Position numbers and translations under genes: made by a program. DNA of 24,118 nucleotides from a virus. The notes below the pieces were generated by a model. It was not told where the DNA came from. It was given only the letters and a program-made list of their open reading frames with translations, and made no database searches. Positions 1 through 6,111 of this stretch are shown in pieces. The stretch lies in IMG/VR virus record IMGVR_UViG_3300009103_000151, positions 1-24,118 of that record, one strand, 5' to 3'. Each line of letters begins with the position of its first letter. Within the stretch, counting starts at the first letter, position 1.

Positions 1-116
1 TCAATTACTTCACCAATTTGGTCTGCGAACGGTCTATCCTCAAATATTACCTTGCACAACTTTTCTTGGAATGACTTTCCGAAATGGGAGAATGAAATAC
101 CCTGCTCATGACTCAT
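1..116 (-). CDS. DnaB-like replicative helicase, N-terminal fragment (partial)
   Basis: Only the first 38 codons are present; the gene runs off the left edge of the window. The translation begins MSHEQGISFSHFGKSFQEKL and continues through CKVIFEDRPFADQIGEVI. This FGKSFQEK / FADQ pattern recalls the N-terminus of the T4 gp41-type (DnaB family) helicase of marine T4-like phages, where it lies beside recombination and nuclease genes as here. The ATG (116-114) is preceded by a strong GGGAGG ribosome binding site that lies inside the end of the RNase H gene. The two genes overlap by 11 bp, suggesting translational coupling. The Walker motifs would lie outside the window, so the helicase call is an inference from the N-terminus and context. 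Confidence 0.5.
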   Translation of the reverse strand, partial: MSHEQGISFSHFGKSFQEKLCKVIFEDRPFADQIGEVI

Positions 117-1074
117 TTTTCCTCCCTATTCTGATTCGGTTAAAGAACGTAAAAAGATCGTTCCATGTAACAACATTTATACCATCTTCTATCATCATTT
201 TTAAGATTTTTGTTTTGTTTACCGTTTTAGGATAGTTTTCAATAGAGTATGAGATTTTCTGAATTGTCTGATGAGATATATTCGGAGAATATAGTTGCAT
301 CATGCGATAATTCTTGCTCAGAACTTCAGAGTGATCCCTAATTTTGTCATAAAATGCCACTCCTTCGTTTTTCCAACAATACTCCAAAATCTCAGAAATT
401 GAGGAAGATTTTTCTTCGGCAAGGAAGGCAAATCGTTTTGCAATTGTTTTTATGCCCACGCCAGGGATGCCAGCTAGGTTATCCGACTTGTCACCCGCCA
501 TTGCTCTTGCTATAGCAAAGTTGTTGGGGTGGATCTTGTGGTCTTCCAAAATAGCATTGGTGTTTACATACACCTTCTTCATCGGTTGATAAATTACAGT
601 CTTGTCATTGCAGCACTGTAAGAAATCTCTATCAGATGATATGATTATCTTCTGGTGTTCTTCGAACTCCGGCATTTGCGTCAAGTATGCAATGATGTCA
701 TCTGCCTCCACTTGCTCAACAAGGAATTGGCACACGGGCATTTCGTTTAGATACTGTATCAACCTCGTTTGTTGCCATATTTTGTTCACCATTTCCTGCT
801 TCTCATCCAGGAGTCGCACGTTGCGATTTAAACGCACTGGTTTTCTGCCCTCCTTGTACCCTCGGTCGAGTCTTTTCTTCTTTGTAGACCCGCCTGGTCC
901 GTCCCAGACCACAAATACATGGGAGGGGTTCATCTCACGGCAATACTTCTGCATTGACATAAGAAATCCCTTGGTGCCACCGATGGGATCACCATTGTCT
1001 GTGAGACTAGGGTTCATCACATAGTTTCTGAGATATGTGTTTAGTGCGTCGATGATTATAATGCGTTTTTTCAT
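106..1074 (-). CDS. rnh: RNase H / 5'-3' exonuclease (T4 Rnh, flap-endonuclease family)
   Basis: 322 aa, close to T4 RNase H (305 aa). This family removes RNA primers and 5' flaps from lagging-strand fragments. The metal-binding acidic residues of the family are visible: D9 in IIIIDALN, D58 in VVWDGPGG, the E123/D125/D126 cluster in VEADDII, D148/D150 in SSDRDF, and D195/D198 in GDKSDN. They are followed by a helix-3-turn-helix segment (AGIPGVGIKTIAKR, about 201-214). The basic stretch KKKRLDRGYKEGRK (about 65-78) is the expected arch or DNA-binding region. The frame is open to 1128, but the start at 1074 is chosen because AAAGGA lies 7-8 nt upstream and the homologous region begins there. 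The start overlaps the previous stop (ATGA). This nuclease is encoded separately from the polymerase, which lacks a 5' nuclease domain. Confidence 0.9.
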   Translation of the reverse strand: MKKRIIIIDALNTYLRNYVMNPSLTDNGDPIGGTKGFLMSMQKYCREMNPSHVFVVWDGPGGSTKKKRLDRGYKEGRKPVRLNRNVRLLDEKQEMVNKIWQQTRLIQYLNEMPVCQFLVEQVEADDIIAYLTQMPEFEEHQKIIISSDRDFLQCCNDKTVIYQPMKKVYVNTNAILEDHKIHPNNFAIARAMAGDKSDNLAGIPGVGIKTIAKRFAFLAEEKSSSISEILEYCWKNEGVAFYDKIRDHSEVLSKNYRMMQLYSPNISHQTIQKISYSIENYPKTVNKTKILKMMIEDGINVVTWNDLFTFFNRIRIGRKNES

Positions 1075-1340
1075 GAACAATCCTTTAATATGAATGTCCA
1101 CTCGCATCCAGACTCGTGATAAGTGCAATAATCATATCTACAAACTCCTCCGTCGGAAGAATCAATATCCCAAGAGCAACAAGTGCCAAAAGAATCACTC
1201 TCACAAGTATCCGGCGGCGTTTCAAATGGATAATTCTCACCATCACATACCTCCGGTTCCGGATCTGGTGCTACGACGTATTCCGGCATTGGTTCTAGGC
1301 ACCCTGTGCCAATAAATGCTGCTAATAAAATTGCTTTCAT
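1071..1340 (-). CDS. Small cysteine-rich putative lipoprotein
   Basis: 89 aa, not recognised as a named family. Residues 1-14 (MKAILLAAFIGTGC) form a short signal peptide ending at a lipobox-like Cys14, although the -3 position is Gly rather than the usual Leu/Val/Ile. After a Pro/Glu-rich linker (APDPEPEV) come eight more cysteines, including CC and closely spaced C-x(4)-C pairs. This suggests a compact disulfide-bonded domain made outside the cytoplasm. AGGAGT lies about 5 nt upstream of the ATG, and the stop overlaps the RNase H start (ATGA), so the gene is certainly part of this operon. Phage lipoproteins of this size often act in superinfection exclusion or receptor blocking, but nothing in the sequence proves that here. 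Confidence 0.6.
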   Translation of the reverse strand: MKAILLAAFIGTGCLEPMPEYVVAPDPEPEVCDGENYPFETPPDTCESDSFGTCCSWDIDSSDGGVCRYDYCTYHESGCEWTFILKDCS

Positions 1341-1343
1341 ATT

Positions 1344-1598
1344 CTACTCCTGTAACATGAGTCTATTATATCTGTCGTCTTTCTTTAACTCTTCAATATG
1401 TTTCTTTAATCCCTTGAGATTTCCATCGGACAAGGTGAGCCATGCTCTTTTATAATAAATTCTTTCCCAACACTCCTCCAAGAGTGCTGCTTGTTTTTCG
1501 ATCTGTTTTTTGTTTTGGGAAATTAACTCTTTGAGTTCTTTGTTCTTCTTCTTTAGTTTCTCGTATCTTTCTTTATACGTTTGTTGGTTATTTTCCAT
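1344..1598 (-). CDS. Small coiled-coil protein, unknown function
   Basis: 84 aa. Residues about 8-45 are a highly charged, Lys/Glu-rich heptad-like helix (YKERYEKLKKKNKELKEL onward) that should form a coiled coil. A middle segment with aromatics (CWERIYYKRAWLTL) and a second charged helix (GLKKHIEELKKDD) follow. There is no signal peptide and no catalytic motif. The start has an excellent TAAGGAGG site 4-5 nt upstream. It sits between Hsp20 and the lipoprotein, with only 3 bp to the lipoprotein start. I do not recognise the family. Confidence 0.65.
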   Translation of the reverse strand: MENNQQTYKERYEKLKKKNKELKELISQNKKQIEKQAALLEECWERIYYKRAWLTLSDGNLKGLKKHIEELKKDDRYNRLMLQE

Positions 1599-1615
1599 AG
1601 TTCCTCCTTAGAGGT

Positions 1616-1637
1616 GCAGCCCCAAGATCGAGGCTGC
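1616..1637 (-). promoter_or_regulatory. Intercistronic hairpin, loop ending AUCUUGG (copy 1)
   Basis: On the transcribed strand a perfect 6-bp stem GCAGCC/GGCTGC closes a 10-nt loop, TCGATCTTGG. It lies after the Hsp20 stop and about 9 nt before the AAGGAGG of the next gene. There is no U-tract, so it is not a standard terminator. The loop closely matches that of a hairpin in the Hsp20 leader at 2129-2152, while the stems differ. Confidence 0.5.
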
Positions 1638-1650
1638 CCTGATTTGTCAA

Positions 1651-2088
1651 TTATTTAATGTCGATAATCGTTGGTTTCTTTTCCGCAATAGACGGAATGA
1701 TAACCTTCAACAATCCATTCTCAAAAGAAGCAGTTGCTTTCTTGAGGTCAAGTCTGTTATCGTAATCGACGAAGGACTTCTGAAAGGATCGTTTTGCAAT
1801 CCTTCGGTAGTTCTCTCCTTCTGCCCACTCACCATTTGAGTTACATGAGATAAAAATAGAGTTATCTTTCACCTCAATGTTGAGATCGTCTTTCGAAAAA
1901 CCCGCAAGGGCCATTTCGATGATCTGCTCGTCATCCTGTGATTTGTAGATGTCGGTTAGTGGATACCCTTCGGTTGATCGACGAACAATGTTCTTTGGTT
2001 CTTCAAAAAACTGATCGAAGATCTGATCGAATACGGTTCGTCCCATGATCGAAGGGAAGTGTGGTGTTTTAATAATTGCGTTTGTCAT
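1651..2088 (-). CDS. Small heat-shock protein (Hsp20 / alpha-crystallin family)
   Basis: 145 aa. This ATP-independent holdase binds partly unfolded proteins. The N-terminal arm (MTNAIIKTPHFPS to FEEP) contains the FDQIFDQFFE helix. The alpha-crystallin domain covers about residues 40-130, with family landmarks DIYKSQDDEQIIEMALAGFS, KDDLNIEV, the AKRSFQKSF beta strand and the LENGL-like FENGLLKVIIP. The tail PTIIDIK supplies the I-x-I-type motif used for oligomer assembly. The frame is open upstream to 2139, but ATG 2088 has AAGGAG about 9 nt upstream and fits the family N-terminus. It is served by a consensus promoter at 2157-2184. Hsp20 genes are recurrent in T4-like cyanophages and other marine myoviruses, where a role in capsid or host protein folding is supposed. 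Confidence 0.93.
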   Translation of the reverse strand: MTNAIIKTPHFPSIMGRTVFDQIFDQFFEEPKNIVRRSTEGYPLTDIYKSQDDEQIIEMALAGFSKDDLNIEVKDNSIFISCNSNGEWAEGENYRRIAKRSFQKSFVDYDNRLDLKKATASFENGLLKVIIPSIAEKKPTIIDIK

Positions 2089-2128
2089 AATAAAGTTCTC
2101 CTTATAAAGCAAGTTTATGACTTGGTTA

Positions 2129-2152
2129 ATGTACCCCAAGATGGCGGCACAT
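2129..2152 (-). promoter_or_regulatory. 5'-leader hairpin of the Hsp20 transcript, loop ending AUCUUGG (copy 2)
   Basis: On the transcribed strand ATGTGCC pairs with GGTACAT (7 bp, one G-U) around the 10-nt loop GCCATCTTGG. The loop shares its last seven bases and the closing C-G pairs with the hairpin at 1616-1637. The promoter -10 box ends at 2157, so the hairpin would begin at or within a few bases of the mRNA 5' end. In that position it could protect the transcript from 5' decay. Confidence 0.5.
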
Positions 2153-2156
2153 CCCT

Positions 2157-2184
2157 ATTATACACATATGGTTTTCTATGTCAA
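2157..2184 (-). promoter_or_regulatory. Consensus sigma-70-type promoter for hsp20
   Basis: TTGACA (2184-2179) and TATAAT (2162-2157) both match the consensus in all six positions, with a 16-bp spacer. The element lies entirely between the stop of the 55-aa ORF (2189) and the hsp20 start, and points at hsp20. The expected start site is about 2150-2152, leaving a leader of about 60 nt. Confidence 0.8.
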
Positions 2185-2188
2185 GTGT

Positions 2189-2356
2189 TTATTCGAAAAA
2201 CTTTAAAGTATTTGTTTCATCTGATAAAGTTTTTTGGCAATCTTCGACCTCAGTAGCATCGTCGTCGATGATAGTATCTTCGGGGTTGCCGAAGTCTCCG
2301 TTCATTTCTCTACGGAACAGTTCTTCGAAGAAGAATTTTGGGATCTTGTTGCTCAT
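2189..2356 (-). CDS. Small acidic protein, unknown function (55 aa)
   Basis: 55 codons from ATG 2356 to TAA 2189. The N-terminus is MSNKIPKFFFEELFRREMNG; the rest is strongly acidic (PEDTIIDDDATEVEDC) and ends LKFFE. There is no signal peptide or membrane segment. It fills an otherwise unexplained gap between tRNA-Arg and the hsp20 promoter, which starts 5 nt after its stop. No Shine-Dalgarno sequence is visible. A TATAAT box at 2368-2363 lies only 6 nt before the ATG, so initiation may be leaderless, or the gene may be weakly translated. I recognise no family. Confidence 0.55.
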   Translation of the reverse strand: MSNKIPKFFFEELFRREMNGDFGNPEDTIIDDDATEVEDCQKTLSDETNTLKFFE

Positions 2357-2407
2357 ACAATAATTATAACATAAAAATATTATTCCTCTGTGTCATTGGT
2401 GTGAAAT

Positions 2408-2484
2408 TGGCACACTCGGCAGGACTCGAACCTGCAACCCTCTGCTTAGAAGGCAGATGCTCTATCCGGTTGAGCTACGAATGC
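2408..2484 (-). tRNA. tRNA-Arg (anticodon UCU)
   Basis: A full 77-nt cloverleaf folds on the minus strand. The acceptor stem is GCATTCG/CGAGTGT (one G-U at each of two positions); the D arm is GCTC/GAGC. The anticodon arm is TCTGC-CTTCTAA-GCAGA with anticodon TCT (2450-2448). The variable loop is GGGTT. The T arm is GCAGG-TTCGAGT-CCTGC, and discriminator G and the CCA end are encoded. It reads AGA codons. It is the only tRNA seen, and is probably matured from the operon transcript, since no separate promoter is evident. Confidence 0.95.
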
Positions 2485-2567
2485 ACATATGTACTCATCG
2501 ATAGTAAAAACATTCCTCCAATAAAGAGGAACGACACTATCATAATGATGTAATCCAAAAGACACAA
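2475..2567 (-). CDS. Possible 30-aa membrane peptide overlapping the tRNA gene
   Basis: A 31-codon frame starts at TTG (2567), one nucleotide after the stop of the 45-aa membrane ORF, and stops at TAG 2475 inside the first 10 nt of tRNA-Arg. Translation CLLDYIIMIVSFLFIGGMFL continues to LLSMSTYVHS and is one hydrophobic transmembrane helix. An internal ATG at 2543 would give a 22-aa version. The weak ribosome site (AAGGGC), the non-ATG start and the overlap with a tRNA keep confidence low. Its pairing with another one-helix peptide resembles small holin-type or membrane-effector genes. Confidence 0.3.
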   Translation of the reverse strand: MCLLDYIIMIVSFLFIGGMFLLSMSTYVHS

Positions 2568-2568
2568 T

Positions 2569-2706
2569 TTACTTGCCCTTATCATCTTTGCCGAACTTCT
2601 CTTTTACCTTATCGATTGTATAAAGTATACCAATCGTTGTCGAAAAAACAACGACAAAATTTATAATGGTGATTACTCCCAAATCTTGTAGAAATGCAAA
2701 ACTCAT
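2569..2706 (-). CDS. Small single-span membrane protein (45 aa)
   Basis: 45 codons, ATG 2706 to TAA 2569. The start overlaps the stop of the MazG-like gene (ATGA), and GGAGAGG lies 5 nt upstream, so translation is well supported. Residues about 8-31 (LGVITIINFVVVFSTTIGIL) form one transmembrane helix. The remainder, YTIDKVKEKFGKDDKGK, is a short basic tail likely to face the cytoplasm. It lies two genes downstream of the lytic transglycosylase. A holin or pinholin-like role is possible but unproven; many phage one-helix peptides have other roles. Confidence 0.65.
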   Translation of the reverse strand: MSFAFLQDLGVITIINFVVVFSTTIGILYTIDKVKEKFGKDDKGK

Positions 2707-3023
2707 TTTTCCTCTCCTTGCTGGACTTCTTCCAAAATCCATCGGTCGTTAAACGAACCTCTTTCCTCAATCTTTGATGATCTAGCCATCCTCAAGTCGG
2801 GTTGTGTGTGACCCATCTCTTTAAGAAGAAAGTTCATGACTTCTTGAACATCTGCCATCTCCTTGAGGGATGGCTCTTCCATGAACTCCCTCACCTCTTC
2901 AACGAGTTTCTTCTTTAGGTAAAAGAAGTACTCTTCATCCGTCGCTTGCCGATAAGAAAACTCCTTACCCTTTTTGTGAATGATTTCTGGAATTCTGTCT
3001 CTAACTAATTTGTCGTACCGCAT
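2703..3023 (-). CDS. MazG-like nucleoside triphosphate pyrophosphohydrolase
   Basis: 106 aa. The opening YDKLVRDRIPEII is the hallmark of the 'KLVRDKIPEII' family of small all-alpha NTP pyrophosphohydrolases (COG4997, related to MazG). The metal-binding pattern EExxE...ExxD is present as E42, E43, E46 (EEVREF) and E55, D58 (EMADVQEVM). Such enzymes hydrolyse (d)NTPs or related nucleotides to the monophosphate and PPi. In phages they are thought to clean the nucleotide pool or alter alarmone signalling during infection. The gene abuts the previous stop codon and overlaps the following 45-aa ORF by ATGA. Confidence 0.85.
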   Translation of the reverse strand: MRYDKLVRDRIPEIIHKKGKEFSYRQATDEEYFFYLKKKLVEEVREFMEEPSLKEMADVQEVMNFLLKEMGHTQPDLRMARSSKIEERGSFNDRWILEEVQQGEEK

Positions 3024-3248
3024 CTATTCTTCCTTTTCAAAATGATCTTGCAATGCTTTTAATCCATCTTTTGCTTCAGCAAGTTTTGCTGTCAGACCCT
3101 TCATGTCTTCCATCAAATTTGTGTGATCGGCCACTGCCGTGGGCTTCTTTAGATATAAACTCAGTGTTGCTAAGTTCTTCTCTATCTCTGCCTGATAATG
3201 CATCTCCAAAGCATCAAGAAAATCTGATTTTATTTTTCTCTTTATCAT
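3024..3248 (-). CDS. Small helical protein, unknown function
   Basis: 74 aa, mostly alpha-helical and charged: MIKRKIKSDFLDALEMHYQ..., then KGLTAKLAEAKDGLKALQDH with a coiled-coil-like heptad pattern. No signal peptide or catalytic motif is seen. AGGAGA lies 6-7 nt before the ATG. It ends directly at the start codon of the MazG-like gene and follows the transglycosylase after 9 bp. Not recognised. Confidence 0.65.
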   Translation of the reverse strand: MIKRKIKSDFLDALEMHYQAEIEKNLATLSLYLKKPTAVADHTNLMEDMKGLTAKLAEAKDGLKALQDHFEKEE

Positions 3249-3257
3249 CTTAGTCTC

Positions 3258-3737
3258 CTATCTATTCATTGGCAACAATGCAACGAGTGTATAAAAAACT
3301 GACTCCACTTTGTGGAGGTATGTTGTTCTTATTCTTTTAAAACAAATGTTGCCTGCGTTATAAGCACAGATGGCGGTTGGTGTATCTCCACCCGATCTCT
3401 TGCTCCAACGTTTCAAAGCTTTTGCCCCGACTCTTATGTTGAGTTCGGGGTTCTTTAGTTCATCGCATGTATATTTTGTTCCGTCTTTTTTTGGATTCCA
3501 CTTTGGTATTACCTGCATCAATCCGCAAGCACCTTTGTTGCTAACTGCCTTTGGGTTCCACGAACTTTCAACCTGAATGATCGAAACGATCAGCAGGGGG
3601 TTTACTTCTTCTTTCGTAGAAATCTCTACGATTTTTGGCATGAGTTTACATGCCCTCTTCACTTGGTAATCTGGTAATCCAGTATTGATTATTGCTAAAC
3701 ATATTGCAAGTGCATATCCGGTGCTGGTCAATAACAT
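3258..3737 (-). CDS. Lytic transglycosylase, SLT/goose-lysozyme-like fold (probable endolysin)
   Basis: 159 aa. Residues about 4-20 (TSTGYALAICLAIINTG) form a hydrophobic signal or signal-anchor segment, so the enzyme may be exported by the Sec route. The SLT domain follows, with catalytic E57 in VESSWNPKAVS, the family motif GLMQV (72-76), and AYNAGN (125-130). It should cleave the MurNAc-GlcNAc bond of peptidoglycan, leaving 1,6-anhydroMurNAc. Five cysteines (30, 71, 91, 124, 132) suggest disulfides in the periplasm. GAGGAT lies just before the ATG. Position among small membrane ORFs, away from the baseplate genes, favours a lysis role over a virion-entry role, but both remain possible. Confidence 0.88.
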   Translation of the reverse strand: MLLTSTGYALAICLAIINTGLPDYQVKRACKLMPKIVEISTKEEVNPLLIVSIIQVESSWNPKAVSNKGACGLMQVIPKWNPKKDGTKYTCDELKNPELNIRVGAKALKRWSKRSGGDTPTAICAYNAGNICFKRIRTTYLHKVESVFYTLVALLPMNR

Positions 3738-3744
3738 GTCATCC

Positions 3745-3957
3745 TCAATTTACAGCGTACTGTGTGTCGCCTCTTGTCTGGAGATATTCCAGAATGTCAA
3801 ACACACCATTGTATGTGACAATTACATCATACTCGTTTAGATCAAACTTGTCAAGCATTCTTTGCCTTATTTTTTCTATCTCGTACATGTCTCTTGCAGA
3901 TGCCCGCTCAACTACTCGCATCTTTCTGGTGTGGATGACAACTACTGAGTTGACCAT
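3745..3957 (-). CDS. Conserved-looking small protein, unknown function
   Basis: 70 aa: MVNSVVVIHTRKMRVVERAS..., a basic helix (ARDMYEIEKIRQRMLDKF), then DLNEYDVIVTYNGVFDILEYL. It overlaps the end of the Dam-type methylase gene by 16 bp, with a GGAAAC ribosome site inside that gene, and stops 7 bp before the transglycosylase. The pattern suggests a small alpha/beta protein. No family recognised, and no signal for secretion. Confidence 0.6.
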   Translation of the reverse strand: MVNSVVVIHTRKMRVVERASARDMYEIEKIRQRMLDKFDLNEYDVIVTYNGVFDILEYLQTRGDTQYAVN

Positions 3958-4946
3958 TCATAGTTTCCAATCAACAGCTCTTTCTTCATGGTCATTTCTC
4001 TCTGACCTTCTTCGTTAGTTTTGAAACTCATTCCATAACGAATATCCCAAACTTCTTGGTTGTAATTTTGGTATCTCTTGACAAGAGTGTCTGAGTTGTT
4101 GTATGTCATATTCCACTTTACTTCTGTAGTATCGAGATACTTTACAAGCTTCTCGTGGTCAAATCCAATGTGCATGTTTCCATCTTGACCGTACAAGGCA
4201 TTCGTTGCTTCGTTTGGTTTTGACTTCTTCTTTTTCAAAATGTCATATGGTGGATCAAGAAAAACATAAACATCCTCATCGGGTGTTTCACTCTGATCTT
4301 CTTTCAAAAGATAAGAGTAATCTATGTTTGTTATTTTTGTTCCCTGAATAAGTTCAGAGACTGCCATCAACTTTGTGATACTCAAGTCGGTGAAGTTTTG
4401 TATCGATGCTTGTGGGGAGAAAGAGCTGTCTAACTTCTTCTTAGTGTTCTTTGTTTTTCCACTGCGACCGACCTCGGAGATACCTGAGTATGAACATTTG
4501 TTGATGATGTAGAAGTAGTGTGCAATCTCCAACTCTGTCTTTGCATCTGCAATGTTTGCGATTGCTTCCTTGAATAATTCTCTTGCCTTCATCGTGCCCT
4601 CCTTGATCAGATCTGATCTGTTGGGGTACTTCTTTTTTTTCTTATCCTTCATTGCGGCATTTGCAATCTCAGTTTCTCTTGATTTGTTTTTTGATTTCTG
4701 TATCATCTCCTGCAATGGTTTTGGTTCATCTCGTAGAACCTTCCAAAAACAATAGAGGTGATAATATTTGTCATTGATCCAAAACTTTGCATCTGGATGT
4801 TTCTGCTTCATGTCGATGAAGAATGAACCGCCTCCAAGAAATGGTTCACGAAACTCTTTGAAACCTTCTGGTGCTCTTGGTGCTAGAAATTTTAATGCTC
4901 TGCTTTTTCCGCCCGGATAACGGAGTGGGCTTTTGATTGATGCCAT
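3942..4946 (-). CDS. dam: DNA adenine-N6 methyltransferase (D12/Dam class)
   Basis: 334 aa. The N-terminus SPLRYPGGKSRAL with PFLGGGSF (35-42) forms the AdoMet-binding motifs X and I of alpha-class (Dam/D12) enzymes. The catalytic motif IV is DPPYD (231-235), preceded by VYVFL. A long Lys-rich insert (about 84-125) lies between the halves, where the target recognition domain is expected. Most enzymes with this layout methylate GATC, but the target here cannot be read from sequence. No restriction endonuclease partner is adjacent, so it is probably an orphan phage methylase used for protection from host restriction or for regulating replication or packaging. The gene starts 1 bp after uvsX. 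Confidence 0.92.
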   Translation of the reverse strand: MASIKSPLRYPGGKSRALKFLAPRAPEGFKEFREPFLGGGSFFIDMKQKHPDAKFWINDKYYHLYCFWKVLRDEPKPLQEMIQKSKNKSRETEIANAAMKDKKKKKYPNRSDLIKEGTMKARELFKEAIANIADAKTELEIAHYFYIINKCSYSGISEVGRSGKTKNTKKKLDSSFSPQASIQNFTDLSITKLMAVSELIQGTKITNIDYSYLLKEDQSETPDEDVYVFLDPPYDILKKKKSKPNEATNALYGQDGNMHIGFDHEKLVKYLDTTEVKWNMTYNNSDTLVKRYQNYNQEVWDIRYGMSFKTNEEGQREMTMKKELLIGNYEWSTQ

Positions 4947-4947
4947 A

Positions 4948-6096
4948 CTAACCTACCTTTTCTTCGTCGAGTTTGTCACCGTCGATGTCATAGAACTTTG
5001 ATGCATCACCTTCTCGTTTTTCAAACTTGAGAATAACCTCTTCGTCGATGATGTCTTTTGCTGTTGCTCGGAACTCTTCGTTAGTCAAATAAAGTTCTTG
5101 AAAATCTGCTTTATAAAACTTCTTCGATTCTTTACCGTCTTTGTCGATCAGGCAATAGAACGCGCCGCGATTGCGAACTCGGTCACTATCTTTAATTGCC
5201 AAGAAGATACTTTCTTCATCGAGGATGCGAACTTCTTCTCCTCCCCATAGGATTCTGAAAATGCACTCTCTGCCATCGGTGCCAAAACGTGACTTCTTCA
5301 ACTTTGCTTTCACTTCTGATCCTGCACGAAAACCTTTGTCATCATAGAAGTATGATGCCTTTGCTTTACGACCTGTCAAGTAGATGCGAAGTGATGAGGC
5401 ATAGTGCATTGACTTGCCACCCGGTGTTACATACGGATCAATCATTGCTGCTGCAACATCTCTTGTGATGTTCGTCTTCAGTTGGTTTAACACCAAGAAG
5501 GTGCTGTTGGTTTGCGACAATGGAACTGTTAGTTTCATCATTGCCTTTGATAAAATTCTTGCTTTCAACCCAATGGTTTCTTGGGGATTAAATGTGCCCT
5601 CGACATCGGTTGAAGTTGGAGTGTTGGCAAGGGAATCCCAAATGAATAACTTGCGAGTGCCCCCACTATTCATAACTGTCTCAACTGCTTCTAAAACCTG
5701 CTCAACACTATATGCTGTAATGTATAGAAACTTCCCCTCAGTGCATCCCATGCGAACCAAGAAGTCCTCATCGATGGCTGCCTCGGAATCAAAGTAAATT
5801 ACTTCCATGCCCATAGCATTTGCATTAGCAGCAATCTGTGCTGCCATATATGATTTGCCCGAACCTTCTAGTCCAGCAATCTCCGTAATCTTTCCAATGG
5901 GAATACCTGCTGTTTTGCCTCGACAAATGATGCTGTCCAACCAAGTGCTTCCTGTGGGAATCCACTCTTTTACATTGGATGGATTCTCCCCACTATTGAG
6001 GTGACGAGCTACGGTCATTCCCGCACTCTTGTTGAGTAAATCTTTGATATTATCGAGAGATATTTTTCCCGGTGTTTCATTCTTTTTCTTTGCCAT
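4948..6096 (-). CDS. uvsX: UvsX-like RecA family recombinase
   Basis: 382 aa, matching T4 UvsX in size. It has Walker A GLEGSGKS (75-82), the catalytic-Glu region YFDSEAA (E105), Walker B KLFIWDSLA (D154), and VLNQLKTNI like RecA motif 4. It contains IPTGSTWLDSIIC near the N-terminus and a disordered C-terminal half rich in Lys and Glu. It forms filaments on ssDNA and drives strand exchange, recombination-dependent replication and repair, with gp32-type SSB (encoded two genes upstream) and helicases as partners. AGGAGT lies about 6 nt upstream of the ATG. The leader contains the conserved hairpin at 6117-6139, which could limit or terminate read-through into this gene. Confidence 0.93.
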   Translation of the reverse strand: MAKKKNETPGKISLDNIKDLLNKSAGMTVARHLNSGENPSNVKEWIPTGSTWLDSIICRGKTAGIPIGKITEIAGLEGSGKSYMAAQIAANANAMGMEVIYFDSEAAIDEDFLVRMGCTEGKFLYITAYSVEQVLEAVETVMNSGGTRKLFIWDSLANTPTSTDVEGTFNPQETIGLKARILSKAMMKLTVPLSQTNSTFLVLNQLKTNITRDVAAAMIDPYVTPGGKSMHYASSLRIYLTGRKAKASYFYDDKGFRAGSEVKAKLKKSRFGTDGRECIFRILWGGEEVRILDEESIFLAIKDSDRVRNRGAFYCLIDKDGKESKKFYKADFQELYLTNEEFRATAKDIIDEEVILKFEKREGDASKFYDIDGDKLDEEKVG

Positions 6097-6111
6097 TAAT
6101 GACTCCTATAA

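Noticed and set aside
1075-1128. Longer N-terminus for the RNase H gene (start at 1128)
   Set aside because: The added residues (MHLSRVWMRVDIHIKGLF) come from the overlapping lipoprotein gene, and the good ribosome site fits the ATG at 1074.
1645-1650. TTGACA after the hsp20 stop as a promoter -35
   Set aside because: No -10-like sequence at 15-19 bp spacing.
2089-2139. Longer N-terminus for Hsp20 (start at 2139)
   Set aside because: It would begin within the leader hairpin and lacks a ribosome site; ATG 2088 has AAGGAG.
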